Shown: positions 43,101-53,827 of the stretch, in pieces | Layout: the number at the start of each line of letters is the position of its first letter | Numbering within the stretch: the stretch's first letter is position 1 | Source: Conchocele bisecta | Taxonomy: Eukaryota; Mollusca; Bivalvia; Lucinida; Thyasiridae | NCBI GenBank assembly: GCA_029237695.1 | Contig: CM055266.1 | Span: 108,145,370-108,209,369 of the forward strand | Length of the DNA: 64,000 nucleotides | Direction: 5' to 3' | Translations under genes and position numbers: made by a program | The notes under the pieces: generated by a model | What the model saw: the letters and a program-made list of their open reading frames with translations, nothing else | Database searches by the model: none | What the model was told of the DNA's origin: nothing

Positions 43101-46100
43101 TAACCAAGGTTGAGTAAAAACCTTAACCAAGGGGAATTAAGTAAGTAATTTAAGGTTAAATGTAGGTGAAGGTCAAATATAGGTCAGGGGTTGTTGATGT
43201 ACATCACTAGGAGATGAAGTTGTCCAAGTATGGTTGGTGTAGGGCCATGAGTATTCCATCTGCAAGCTTGACTAAAAACCTTAACCAAAGAGAATTAAGT
43301 AAGTAATTCAAGAGGAAATGTAGGTCAAGGTCAAATATAAATCAGGGGTTATTGATGTACATCATTATGAGAAAAGGTTGTCCAAGTATGGTGTATGTAT
43401 GCACAATAGTATTCCATGTACAAGCTTGAGTAAAAAGATTAACCAAGGTCGAGTAAAAACCTTAACCAAGGGGAATTAAGTAAGTAATTCAAGGTTAAAT
43501 GTAGGTCAAGGTCAAATATAGGTCAGGGGTTGTTGATGTACATCACTAGGAGATGAAGTTGTCCAAGTATGGTTGGTGTAGGGCCAGGAGTATTCCATCT
43601 ACAAGCTTGACTAAAAACGTTAACCAAGGGGAATTAAGTAAGTAATTCAAGAGGAAATGTAGGTCAAGGTCAAATATAGATCAGGGGTTGTTGATGTACA
43701 TCACTAGGAGATGAAGTTGTCCAAGTATGGTGGGTGTAGGGCCAGTAGTAATCCATATAGAAGGTTGACTAAGAACCTTAACCAAAAGGAATTAAGTAAG
43801 TAATTGAAGAGGAAATGTAGGTCAAGGTCAAATATAGATCAGGGGTTATTGATGTACATACCTATGAGAAAAGGTTGTCGAAGTATGGTTTCTGGATGCA
43901 CAATAGCATTCAATGTACAAGCTTGAAAAAAAACCTTAACCAAGGTTGACTAAAAACCTTAACCAAGGGGAATTAACCAAGTAATTCAAGAGGAAATGTA
44001 GGTCAAGGTCAAATATAAATCAGGGGTTATTGATGTACATCACTAGGAGATGAAGTTGTCCAAGTATGGTGGGTGTAGGGCCAGTAGTATTCCATATACA
44101 AACTTGACTAAAAACCTTAACCAATGCGTGACGGTGACGCCGACGTCGACGCCGACGCCGGGTGACAACATAAGCTCTACTTATTCTTCGAATAGTCGAG
44201 CTAAAAACCGGACGACGCGGACGACGACGCGGACGACGACGACGACGACGGAAAAAGCGCCGACTATAGTCGCGCCTCTGCTAAAGCAGGCGCGACAAAA
44301 AGCACAGAAATCAACTGAAATCATCGCTCATAGAACAAGAAGTCCTAAAAATCAAGAATTAAATGAGCGCATTTTGGGATGAAAAGTCAACCATTAGACG
44401 CCAATCGGTCTGGGGGATGGTAATCAACCGTAACAAAGGGGCAAGGTATATGAACTATGGAGAAACAACACACCAGTTACAATTCCTCGGAAATTGCAAA
44501 TGAAAGAGATTCCCAATGAGCCATCAAGACAAGGGTTTATGGTTTACGTTAATAAGTATTAAATAAGTCATGAAACCTGTAACTTGAAATGTTTATTTCG
44601 CTGAGTAATTATATGCCAACATCTTTTTGAAATATTTAAACACAAACTATAATGCATTGAATGAATGTTTTTACTAGCAAATATGACTTCCGGACATAGT
44701 TTAATGATTGCACTTTAATTGGTAGGAATCAAAACTCAAAGTCACAAATTGAACGGTTTCCCCGTATGCCATTTGGACATTGTCATCTTCATTATTTTCG
44801 CAAAATAGTGATGCATGGACGCATGAAATGATGTGCATGTTGCTCAGTTCCATAATAATGGTTCATCTAAGGTCTATGACGATATTCCAGCACATAAGCA
44901 TCGGTGGTGGAAACAAAATAGCATATACAGAAGCATAGTTGTGCACCGCGTCGAGAAAAAGACGATTACGATGTGTTCACACGACAAGCATGCCCTGTTG
45001 TCAAAACCAGGCGTATATATGTGTCTTACAAAGATATATTTTAAAACTCACACAGAAAGGTATAATGGAGAAATAGAAATATTATGCAACATTTACGGAA
45101 TACGAGACCCATTGTGCTTACGATGAGAAATACTCCCAGATGCTTCTGGCCTCAATAGGGGCCGATATTTCTCATATAACATTACAGAATTGACCAACAT
45201 TCAACATCATTCCCTATGTATTTATGCAAATTTTATAAGACAATGACTGCTGTGATACATGTAGATGGTTGTTGTGCACACTTTTCAATTTTGTGACTTT
45301 TAGTTTTGACCCCTACCAATACAATACAATTAAATGGACTACTTCTGTGAATCAGTTACAGGAATAAAAAGTCTTGAACATTAGTTTCAACTATTTAAAC
45401 AAGTTTTTCGAAAATAAATATTCACCAGAATAAATAATGCAATAACATGTGGGTGACCGGTTAGCAAGTTGGACTAGTATATTATAACATTTTGAAAGGT
45501 CGGGTATGGGCATACAACCTTTATTTCATTAGTATGCTCCATCTCTGGAGATGTATTTTGCAATAAAATGTTGTCGAAACACGATTCAGCAGGCGAAGAT
45601 CTAGATATTGCTTTTGGCGTTGGGTAGATGTAAGCCCGTCCAGGGTGACTTTAGTCAATGCGGACTTCGTTCTGTAATCACCTTGCCAAACATCTATTCG
45701 AATTACCATTCTTAAACTATTCTTCTTCTTTGTTGAGAAACCTTCACGTTGTGGTGGAGTAAAACTATGGCCCGCCACCTGTCTAATTTACACTTTGTAC
45801 AGCCAGAAACATAGAATACTAGACATGTGGCCTGCCGGCACACGAATGCCCCCATTGTCAGTCAAAGAAAACGAGGCACATTTGAAAACACAGATGGCCA
45901 GAGAAGTGTGGATTTGTCACAGCTTGAAAGCAGACCATCTGAGCAATGGGTGTGTGGAATATCAAGCAGATCCATGCAAGGAAACAGACATTTTTAGACA
46001 CCCGAGTTTCGAACGCACCAAGTATGTGACCTTGGCTCTGGTGGTAGAGGACCATTAGAGCAATGCATGTGTGAAATATCAAGCAGATCCGTGTAAGAAA

Positions 46101-49100
46101 AGAGAAACAAATAAGACATTTACCCGAGCGTTAAGTTTTCGAACGCACCAAGTATGTGACCTTGACCATGGGGTTAGCGAGGGCGGGACGATCGTGGATT
46201 TATCACTGGGTGGTAGAGGACAATTAGAGCAAAACGTGTGTGAAATATCAAGCATATCCATGTAAGAAAACAGAAAATATCATACATTTACACGAGCGTC
46301 AAGATTTCGAACGCACCAAGTATGTGACTTTGACCCTGTGGTTAGCGAGGGCGGGCCGATCGTGGATTTGTCACTGGCTCGTAGAGGACCATTACTGCAT
46401 TAGATCAATGCGTGTGCGAAATATCAAGCAGATCCGTGTAAGAAAGCAGAAAATATAAGACATTTACACGAGCGTCAAGGTTTCAAACGCACCAAGTATG
46501 TGACCTTGACCCTGGGGTTATAGTGAGGGCGGGACGATCGTGGATTTGTCACTGGGTGGTAGAGGATCATTAGATCAATGCGTGTGTGAAATATCAAGCA
46601 GATCAGTGTAAGGAAACATAAATTATAAGACATTTACCCGAGCGTAAAGGTTTCGGGACGGACGGACGGACGCCGGTAACACTAACACTATATATATATG
46701 CCCCCCCCCCACCCCCCACCATTAGGTGGCGGGGGCATAACACGTTGCGCACTGGTGCTGCTTTCGAAAACTTATTTGTGTGGACACTACTATTTAATGT
46801 CCTTTGCGTATTCTAGTGACTTGAAGCAGTTCCAGATTTGTTTACACTGGATTTCCCAGATTAGTTTAGGCTACACGTTTTCGGTCTTTACTTTTTGTCA
46901 TCAAACAACACAAACTATCTATGGTAAACTGTTATTTCTTCTTCACGGTTTTAAAAAAAAGGCAATTTGTTTACAGGTGATGGGAACAACTAATCTGATA
47001 GTCTGTTGTTACTTGTATAGATAATATACTAATTACGACATTCAATCTGATCCGTGTCACTCAGACGCTTATTAAACATAATATACAACGACGAGACGAT
47101 AGTTTCTCATCAACTCGAAAAAGACTAAGGTACCAGTCCACCAAGATTTTAGAATTTTTTAGCAATTCTTGGCCGAGTGAGCACTTCCGCAAGTTTTTTT
47201 CTCAGATATCCTCTTCATATATTCACAGAGGCTGTTTGCTGTATACACCTGTTACATTATATGTCAAGAAACTTTAGTAGCTACACAAATCAAATTGGCA
47301 TACAGCTAAGAGCATTTATAATGTGTGAAAGTTAGCATGTGGTGGTCAATTTCTGCACTTATTCCGTCATGGCCGCTGGACTAAAGGCGCCAGAAAGCTA
47401 TGTGACGTGCGGATTTGCACCAACAAATAATGTGTGAATCAAGTCTACATGTATACCTGCCCACACTGATCATAGTCTGTACTGGTACTGAGTGTTTTGT
47501 TTTCGAGCCACAAACCTCTGTTTCAGACTGTTAAAATGGCGCCCCAAACAACAAACACACATTTCGAGCGGAAGATACGTACAATTTTAATCTGAATATG
47601 CTCACTAAATGGCCCAGATCACAGTTTGGCACATAATTTTACAAATACTTGCTTTTGTCAGCTGAAAATAGCATAGGATGGGGAGTATTTAATTTTAAGT
47701 CACATTCAATCGCCACAGACAGGCAGTTTTGGAATATTCAGTAAAAAGCCCATAGGCAAACTACGAAACTAAGCCTTTTTCAGGTGGACTGGTACCTAAT
47801 CCCTGGGGCTACGTAAAAGTTTTTGGGGTAGTGTCTTAAAATACGTTGTTATAATGCAAGAAAAAGTGTCAAAAAGAGTACTCCTGGGGCTATGACGTTA
47901 GTATATCATGTGTGTTTTGAAATAAACCTCTTTGTTTGGTATATATTTGGTAAGTATAGTCAATATGGTTGTCATTTGGCCCCTTCTTCTTCTGTGTGCT
48001 AGTGATGCTAATAACACACTATTGGCTTTGTTAATCTTGGAGGATATATGTTTACTAAATTTCAAATCCTGTTGGAAAATAATTCCTAAGTCCGATTCTT
48101 CGGTAACTGTTATCAATGCAGCGGAATTCATAGAATACTGATGGCCTGGATTGTTCCGTCCGTAATGTAGAGTCTTGCACTTGGCTACATTAAATTTTAA
48201 GTTCTATGTGTCTGACCAGTCCTGGAGAGCATTCAAATCTTCTTGCAGAGTGGTTTTCTTCGGGGGATGCATTGCATATGCAACAAAGACAAAATACCAG
48301 ACTGCCGAGCGTTGTTCGAAAATCAGCTGATGAAGCCGAGAAGCATATTTTACTTATGGGGTTTCTTAACCCGCAGCCAAATGTTTATTTGTATTAAACT
48401 ATAATACTATTGAGTCCACGCTTTTACTGTGATATTATGTTCTACAATACTAAAGCCAATTAAGGAAATAGAAAACATTGATTTACTCAGCTGTTTCTGA
48501 CAAAGATTACAAAAACCTCAATAATCCGGCATATGTTTTTCAACGTTGCAGAAAGGGAGATAATTATGGCCAGATGACACTGGGTTGTCGTCCCGTATCG
48601 GTTTCGCACAAAACTGCATTTTCATCACACTACATACCAAGTTTCACGTCTAGCTAGTACGGTTTAAAAGTTTTACGAGTTACAAGGCAAAATTGGGAAG
48701 TCGAAAAGGGGGAGATAATCCATCACCTAGGGGTCGAATTAAAAATCAAAATAAACTTTGTGAATCTACTCATTATAAGGAAGCTACATACCAAGCTTCA
48801 GGTATGTAGCTTTTACTATTACAGTTTAAAAGTTTTACAAGTTACAAGCTTGGTGACGGAAAGACGAATGGGACGGACGGAAAGACGAATGGGACGGACG
48901 GACAAGGGTAACACTAAATGTCCCCTCCACTATCGTTGTAGGGCATAAAAATGCTCCTAATTTGTTGGTTATTATTTTTACCTCTAGCATGCAGAGGCAT
49001 ATTATAATTCACCCTTGTTTCTAAGCCAATCGCTCACAAACTCTGATGGAGACTGCATTATAAACCTGGCTAATAATAAGTATATTATTTTAACATGCAT

Positions 49101-52100
49101 GTATTGGATTTTTAATGAACTGAATGCTTTGTTCGCGGACACGCCCTCGCATTTAATTCCTTAACCTTTTCACCCCTAAGTACCTGGAATGGATTTTGAT
49201 ATGTTAATTTTGTACCCAATCCAATTGTCGCAAAATGATTTTCAGACTAGTCCATTTGTGAAAAGGGGGTGTTTTTGTCTGGGTTAAAAATAAATATGTG
49301 AACACTAACTTATACATGTTTCTTGTAGATCCCGAAGTTGTTCCAGTGGCTGATTGTGGGTGTGCTGCTGCTCTCCACATGGCTCGCTCTCATGTTCGAC
49401 ATTGTCCACCCACAGTTGACCGATTCCATGAAAGATACTATCCTATTTGTAAGTGAATCGTATCTATGGTATTTATTTATTTAATGGCGTTTAATGGTCT
49501 GCCAACAGCAAGGTCATTTTAGGCCGGGTTAACAAGGTCGACTCCCATGATATTTCACATTATTTACCTGCTGTGATGGGCAGAAAATTTGAACTGAATA
49601 ATGGAATGGAATGGTCCTTAACGGCCCATCAATCCGAACTGAATAAAGTGAATGGTGAAAAATGCTGAGCTGAGCGGTAATTGATAACCCTACCTGGTAT
49701 GGGATTTTTGCAAATACCTCATTTATACTGAGGTACATGTATAAATCAATGAAATAATATGTAGGATATCGTTACTGCACGGCCGTTTTTGATTTATTAC
49801 TTCGTTACATTACCCCTTACAATGCTGAATTCATTTTTTGTTGTATGCTGTTTATTTTCTATTTTCCATTCTTATCATCAAAAACATGTTTTGACAGCAC
49901 TTTATAATAACTTACAACATGCTTTGTCCCCTTATGTGAGTATTATGATTATGATATTCGTAATCCTAATTTAGGGGAAGGGGCCAAGTGACTTGTTGTG
50001 GTATGGACCTGGCGCCAGGTCAGGTTATTCTAATTTCAGGGCTGAATATATTTGTTCTTGATGTAAATATTCCGTTCTGATTTTGGGATTTTCCCCCCAA
50101 TTTAGCAGGTTAAAATGGGATCGACCCGTTTGCCCGGCCTTACATGACCTTAGCTGTTGATAGGCCGTTAAACACTAATAAACAAACAAACAAACAAACA
50201 ACATGCTTTGACAGCACTTCAGAATAATTTCCATTGGAAAGTGCTGTCAAACCATGTTTTTATTGAGAAATATGATATTAAGCCTGTAAATTTCACATTA
50301 GCAATGTTTTCTTGAAAACAATTATTGGATTTACATTTATTGAGCATAGGCTGCATATTCTCAATAAATGTAAATCCATCAATTGAAATTTCCAGACGAT
50401 CCTAAATTTGCACTTACAAACATTTTAGTCGTACAAAGTTTAGTGAAACGGACCCCAGTATACCTGTTTTGCGTCAGAAATGCTAGTAATGTTTTGGCAA
50501 ACTTTGAAAATCCTATGTACTTGTTTCCCTTCCTATGGTATATTTTCAAGTTGCGATGTCTGAAATACATGTATCTACATGTTGTACTGTATCTTTCTGT
50601 ACTTGATTCCTATATTTCTCTAGCTCATGAAATAATGTTAACTATTTATATTTACAGATGCCAATATTTGCAATAGTTGCCTTTGCTGTAAGTATACAAT
50701 GTTACACGTCTATGTTCACATCTCACTAAACATTTTGTTAACCCTTTAAATACAAAATTGAAAAAAAAAATGAGGTAAAAACTAGAAAATGGGCTCGTAG
50801 AACAGATATCCCACCTACCGCATTGATAGTAAACACGTCCAAACAAAAACAAACAAGCCTATTGTTTTTTTTTGTTTTTTTTTTCGGAGAGTATATCTCT
50901 CCACTTGGCGTCCATCTTTAATTTTCGCATTTATTATCCTTGTCCACACAATAACTAGAGTTCTACTTGACGGAACATAATCAAATTTGGTACACAAGTT
51001 TGTCATGGCAAGGGGAAGAACCCTATTCATTTTCAGTGAGTAGTCTCCCCTTGTTGACTGCCCTCGTCTCGACGGGCGTATATCGTGACATTCCGTACTC
51101 TTGTTTCCTATTCTGTTTCATCACTTTCTAGGCATATCCGAGACCCAGTTAATAGTACATGTACCCAGAATACAGAGTATATTTCACTGTCAGTTCTGTC
51201 ACATACAAGCAGTTGCATATCGCATACAGCAATATTCCGAATTGATTTCAAACAGTACAGTGAAAGTTTGGGCATCATTCAATATAACATGTGTCTGTGA
51301 CTGGAGAAATGGGGCTTATGGGATTTGTGACCAGTGTAGCTCCTGATCAAATACCACACTCCTGTAGCCTGACAACAAACCTTATTGCTTGTTAGAAGCA
51401 TGACGGGTGTTTCGTTGATGGAATGGCGAACAGTGCAGATCCTGATCAGCCTGTGCGGATGCACAGTGCACAGGCTGATCTGGATCTACACTTGTCGCAA
51501 AACCCATAAGCCCCATCTCTCCAGTCACAGCCACATATACAGAATTTATGTTAAATTATAGCGGCCATATTGTTTGATTTCAGTGTTACTCCTTAGCAAC
51601 GATAGGTTATCGGGTGGCCACATTTAATGACTGTTTGGAAGCAGCAGACCAGTTACAAGAGGTGAGTCCAGCATTATAGCACTTGTTACAAGCTACACAC
51701 TGTAGAATACAGGGGCCCATTTCACTAAACTTTGTACGACTAAAATGTTCGTAAGTGCAAATTATGATAGTCTGTAAATTTCACATTAACAATGAGTTCT
51801 TGTAAACAATTATTGGATTTACACTTAATGAGCATGGTCAATAAATGTAAATCCATCAATTGAAATTTACACACTATTCTAAATCTGCACTTACAAACAT
51901 TTTAGTTGTATAAAGTTTAATGAAACGGCCCCCAGCTAGTGTCTTTCGAGTAATATCTACCATTTCCCAGCCAAGCATGTACGGGTCACAGGTGTTTGAA
52001 CAGATGGTCATTATTTTGATGGCATATGGGGATTTTGGTGGATTTTGTTGGTTTTGAGTAATTTACATAGTTTCGGGCCACTACTTACTGTCAAAATACT

Positions 52101-52874
52101 GTACTTATATGATTGTGTACCGGTAATTCGCGGGAGGTGACGAAAATTGTATGTTGGTAACAATGCACCCAAACCACCAGATATACCGAAATAACCCATA
52201 AAACACTGAAATATGAACCGTTCTTCAAGAACCTGTGGTACGGGTATGTATATATGGAATACCAGGGCCTGATTGCTCAAAACCTGTTAGCTTGACAGAC
52301 TGTTAAATAAATCGGTGATGGACATTGTAATTTTATACTGAATGTTTGATATTTCTCCCATACATGTGTAATTCTATTCCATTCCATAGTCACATTATCA
52401 CTGAGTGGATTTAAAATCCTGCTCAACACTGTTCAATCAATCAATTCACCAAGTCAATAGCCTGATATGTGGCTGTGACTGTAGAGATTGGGCTTATGGG
52501 TTTTGCAACCAGTGTAGATCCAGATCTGCCTGTGCATCCGCACAGGCTGATCAGGAACTGCACTGTTCGCCATTCCATCAATGAAACATGCATCTTGCTT
52601 CCAACAAGCTAAATAGGTTGTTATCAGGCTACAACATTGTGTATTTGCTCAGGAGCTACACTGGTCACAAATCCCATCAGCCCCATTTCTCCAGTCACAG
52701 CCACATTTTTGTCCAATACACTTACCGGTATAAGAAAATCCAGCTAAACATGAAAATTATATTTACAACTTTTAACCTAGTGAAATTTCTTGTTTTCTAC
52801 TTTCATTTATTTCATTTCAGCAAATTGGTGAGGCCAAGGCAGATTTGAAAACCAAAGGATACAAGTTTGATTGA
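40157..52874 (+). CDS. DPM3: DPM3-like subunit of dolichol-phosphate-mannose synthase, five exons (full coding span)
   Basis: Small two-helix ER membrane protein that anchors the catalytic subunit DPM1 and stabilises the complex making Dol-P-Man for N-glycans, GPI anchors and O-/C-mannosylation. Exons 40157-40186, 49329-49448, 50658-50687, 51584-51661 and 52821-52874 join in phase 0 at every junction into 103 residues (human: 92). Parallels to human DPM3 are KLFQWL with STWLAL at the N-terminus, [17 protein letters not shown] in the middle, and the C-terminal helix [17 protein letters not shown]. Exon 1 is the weakest part. Confidence 0.9.
40400..40930 (-). pseudogene. Non-LTR retrotransposon reverse transcriptase C-terminus, decayed
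   Basis: The minus strand reads [20 protein letters not shown], then a broken [14 protein letters not shown] and later AESINKF. These are the conserved end of LINE reverse transcriptases. Upstream, [14 protein letters not shown] and VQRRAT-type residues are visible across frame breaks. Several stops. Confidence 0.75.
40935..41085. repeat. Inverted repeat with GATTACCATCACCC arms
   Basis: TTGATTACCATCACCCAGAA and GATTGGCGTCTAAT are mirrored near 41040-41080. The right arm is also the start of the 192-bp direct repeat. Confidence 0.75.
41039..41230 (+). repeat. Left copy of a 192-bp direct repeat
   Basis: CCATTAGACGCCAATCGCTC to TCATGAAATCTGTAACTT. The second copy is at 44391-44585. The repeats bracket the K5/K4 nest, as solo LTRs or a segmental duplication would. 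Confidence 0.75.
41647..42520 (+). repeat. Tandem core of K5: five units of 174-177 bp
   Basis: Units start GTGAACATTACAAGTAAATA at 41647, 41824, 42000, 42174 and 42348. Each contains ATGACCTTGACCTT and GGGTGTGCGTAATGAAGCAT. Units 3 to 5 are the most alike. Confidence 0.9.
42521..44207 (+). mobile_element. Element K4a
   Basis: AACAAGAGCTGTAGGAGAAC start and AGCTCGACTA at 42546-42555. It has about eight to nine core units of 150-185 bp (ACCTTAACCAAGG, GATGTACATCACTAGGAG, GTATTCCATATACAAGCTTG). The tail hairpin ends TAGTCGAGCT (44193-44202). Second copy at 55364-57193. Confidence 0.75.
44391..44585 (+). repeat. Right copy of the 192-bp direct repeat
   Basis: CCATTAGACGCCAATCGGTC to TCATGAAACCTGTAACTT, same orientation as 41039-41230. 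Confidence 0.75.
44586..45817. other. DPM3 intron 1, nothing recognised
   Basis: ORFs of 97 codons (44833-45126, plus) and 85 codons (45521-45778, minus) are open but show no motif I recognise. No good exon boundaries. Confidence 0.4.
45818..46740 (+). mobile_element. Element K6b
   Basis: ACTAGACATGTGGCCTGCC start and ATGCCCCC at 45846-45853. About five core units contain CGAACGCACCAAGTATGTGA and GGCGGGACGATCGTGGATTT. The tail has GGACGGACGGACGCCGG and GGGGGCAT at 46731-46738. Confidence 0.7.
46741..47128. other. DPM3 intron 1 stretch
   Basis: One 108-codon ORF begins in the K6b tail. No motif recognised. Confidence 0.4.
47129..47796. mobile_element. 668-bp Harbinger-like MITE with TAA duplication
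   Basis: GGTACCAGTCCACC at the left and GGTGGACTGGTACC at the right, flanked by TAA on both sides (47126-47128 and 47797-47799). A 3-bp TWA duplication and GG-starting ends fit PIF/Harbinger. No transposase. Confidence 0.8.
47990..48285 (-). pseudogene. LINE reverse transcriptase fragment, internal
   Basis: The minus strand reads [24 protein letters not shown], then [20 protein letters not shown] and [18 protein letters not shown]. This is the WS-FN-KCK-H / DLGV-KF-HI-KANS block that directly precedes the C-terminal region seen at 40400-40930. One stop is present. Confidence 0.8.
48548..48950 (+). mobile_element. Element K10b
   Basis: GAAAGGGAGATAATTATGG and AAAAGGGGGAGATAATCC core units, a doubled GGAAAGACGAATGGGACGGA, then the tail TCCCCTCCACTATCGTTGTA-GGGCATAAAA. 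Confidence 0.6.
49161..49290. repeat. Family H MITE, truncated, before DPM3 exon 2
   Basis: TTAACCTTTTCACCCCTAAG to GAAAAGGGGGTGTTTTTGTC. The hairpin half is missing. About 40 bp upstream of the exon 2 acceptor. Confidence 0.7.
49329..49448 (+). CDS. DPM3: DPM3 exon 2
   Basis: 120 bp, 40 codons. Acceptor CATGTTTCTTGTAG; donor GTAAGT. It encodes the first membrane helix [20 protein letters not shown] then [20 protein letters not shown]. The KL-QWL and STW residues match human DPM3. Confidence 0.9.
49471..49560 (+). repeat. SINE-like core copy
   Basis: ATTTATTTAATGGCGTTTAA followed by CAGCAAGGTCATTTTAGGCC. Truncated. Confidence 0.5.
49976..50201 (-). repeat. SINE-like copy, reverse orientation
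   Basis: On the minus strand, TGTTTGTTTATTAGTGTTTA, then ACGGCCTATCAACAGCTAAG, ending near GGTCCATACCACAACAAGTC. It separates the two halves of a family I MITE (49796-49925 and 50202-50275). Confidence 0.65.
50283..50458. repeat. Family P MITE, left end lost
   Basis: Begins within the CTGTAAATTTCACATTA arm and ends GTGAAACGGACCCC. Confidence 0.75.
50658..50687 (+). CDS. DPM3: DPM3 exon 3 (30-bp micro-exon)
   Basis: Ten codons, [10 protein letters not shown], part of the second membrane helix. Acceptor TATATTTACAG; donor GTAAGT. Phase 0 on both sides, so skipping it would keep the frame but shorten the helix by ten residues. Confidence 0.85.
50688..51287. other. DPM3 intron 3, unannotated part
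   Basis: CCTCGTCTCGACGGGCGTAT near 51063 resembles a K-type tail, but no complete element was delimited. Confidence 0.4.
51288..51538. repeat. Family A MITE, full, before DPM3 exon 4
   Basis: ACATGTGTCTGTGACTGGAG to CTCCAGTCACAGCCACATAT, 251 bp, among the least degraded copies. It ends 43 bp before the exon 4 acceptor AG. Confidence 0.85.
51584..51661 (+). CDS. DPM3: DPM3 exon 4
   Basis: 78 bp, 26 codons: [20 protein letters not shown] then ADQLQE. Acceptor TGTTTGATTTCAG; donor GTGAGT. GYRVATF-DC is nearly identical to the human segment and leads into the cytosolic helix that binds DPM1. Confidence 0.95.
51712..52018. repeat. Family P MITE plus shared right flank
   Basis: The MITE spans 51712-51933 (GGGGCCCATTTCACTAAAC to GAAACGGCCCCC). 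The following 85 bp (AGTGTCTTTCGAGTAATATC, GCCAAGCATGTACGGGTCAC) match 30620-30700. Confidence 0.8.
52019..52464. other. DPM3 intron 4, nothing recognised
   Basis: No repeat ends and no exon; an 89-codon minus-strand ORF has no motif. Confidence 0.4.
52465..52707. repeat. Family A MITE in DPM3 intron 4
   Basis: ATATGTGGCTGTGACTGTAG to CTCCAGTCACAGCCACAT. Confidence 0.8.
52821..52874 (+). CDS. DPM3: DPM3 exon 5 with stop
   Basis: 54 bp: [17 protein letters not shown] and TGA at 52872-52874. Acceptor TTATTTCATTTCAG with a good pyrimidine tract. It corresponds to human QIQEARADLARRGLRF. Confidence 0.94.
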   Translation, partial: QIGEAKADLKTKGYKFD

Positions 52875-52921
52875 TGCACACTGAACTATTGTGTTGTTGA
52901 ACATTCATCTATTTATAGCTC

Positions 52922-52927
52922 ATTAAA
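52922..52927 (+). terminator. DPM3: ATTAAA polyadenylation signal of DPM3
   Basis: The common variant signal, 48 bp after the stop codon, followed by GT-rich TTTTGTGTTGTAATATTGTC. Confidence 0.6.
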
Positions 52928-53116
52928 CACATGTTTACACTTATTTTGTGTTGTAATATTGTCAAGCCATCACAAAGTACCGTAATCCCACGTGGCTTCG
53001 ATTGGAAATGGTGCCTATAATTGTGGCAAGTGTAGTCTCACTCCAGCCTGTGCATCCACAGTCTGATCAGGGTCTTCACAGTTCATCATTCAGTCAGTGA
53101 AACACCCGTAATGCTT

Positions 53117-53360
53117 TTAACCCTTTCACCCCTAAGTAACTGGAATGGATTTTGATGTTAATTTTGCAACCAATCCAATTGTCACAAAATGATTGTCAGA
53201 CTAGTCCATTTATGAAAAGGGGGTGTTTTTATTGTAAAAAAAAATATGAAAATTAATTGCAAAAAGTGCAGATCCTGATGAGACGTGTGATGGGGCAGAT
53301 CCTGATGGGGCTGATGTGTGCCAATTCCACTATACTTGTTTGTAGTGTTGAATGGGTTAA
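53117..53360. repeat. Family H MITE fused to a family A fragment
   Basis: TTAACCCTTTCACCCCTAAG to GTTGAATGGGTTAA. Just before it, 53005-53110 is half a family A copy that ends exactly where H begins. Confidence 0.75.
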
Positions 53361-53647
53361 CTAGCAGTATCTAGAGCCCTGCCTTTCTGCAAGGTTGCAC
53401 TAGCCAATCACAAGATAGACTACACACATACCATAAACACCAGCCACAAATAACCACACGTTAAGTGTACCGCTATCAGCATAGAACCTGATAATGTATG
53501 CGCTACATGATCATGTATTTGAGGATATTCAAGTAACTGATGAACATCATAGACACTGATAAAACCGAATCCATGTACAATTTGCTGACACTTGGTTATA
53601 TGGTTGTCCGTGTGGACATCTTGAATTGTTAATGGTCACATTTGTCT
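53361..53647. other. Intergenic stretch downstream of DPM3
   Basis: Nothing recognised. Confidence 0.4.
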
Positions 53648-53827
53648 CACAGGTGGAATACTCGGACCTGTGACACAAAGAAAATGACCATTACAAAAAA
53701 ATCCATTACTCCACCCACTTGATCTCATACAGTACTATCTATTAACGTCATGTACAGTACGATACCAGGTGGGTGGGGTAAAGGGATTTTTTTTTTTGGT
53801 GTCATAGGTCCGAGTCTTCCACCTGTG
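53648..53827. repeat. 180-bp inverted repeat with CACAGGTGGAA arms
   Basis: CACAGGTGGAATACTCGGAC is mirrored by GTCCGAGTCTTCCACCTGTG. An inner pair CCACCCACTTG / AGGTGGGTGG also folds. Confidence 0.8.

Larger units (their letters stand above)
41597..44301 (+). mobile_element. Element K5 with K4a nested inside
   Basis: TACAAGAATTCCGCCACGG start (the same head as K3) and GTCGCGCCTGC at 41622-41632. It has a five-unit core, the K4a insertion, then a GACGACG-rich tract and a tail ending GCAGGCGCGAC (44286-44296) plus AAAAA. Confidence 0.7.

Noticed and set aside
41647..44160. CRISPR-like regularly spaced repeats
   Set aside because: Units are 150-185 bp tandem repeats with no short repeat/unique spacer pattern, in a eukaryotic intron.
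44833..45126. 97-codon plus-strand ORF as an exon
   Set aside because: No recognised similarity and no convincing acceptor/donor pair; DPM3 is complete without it.
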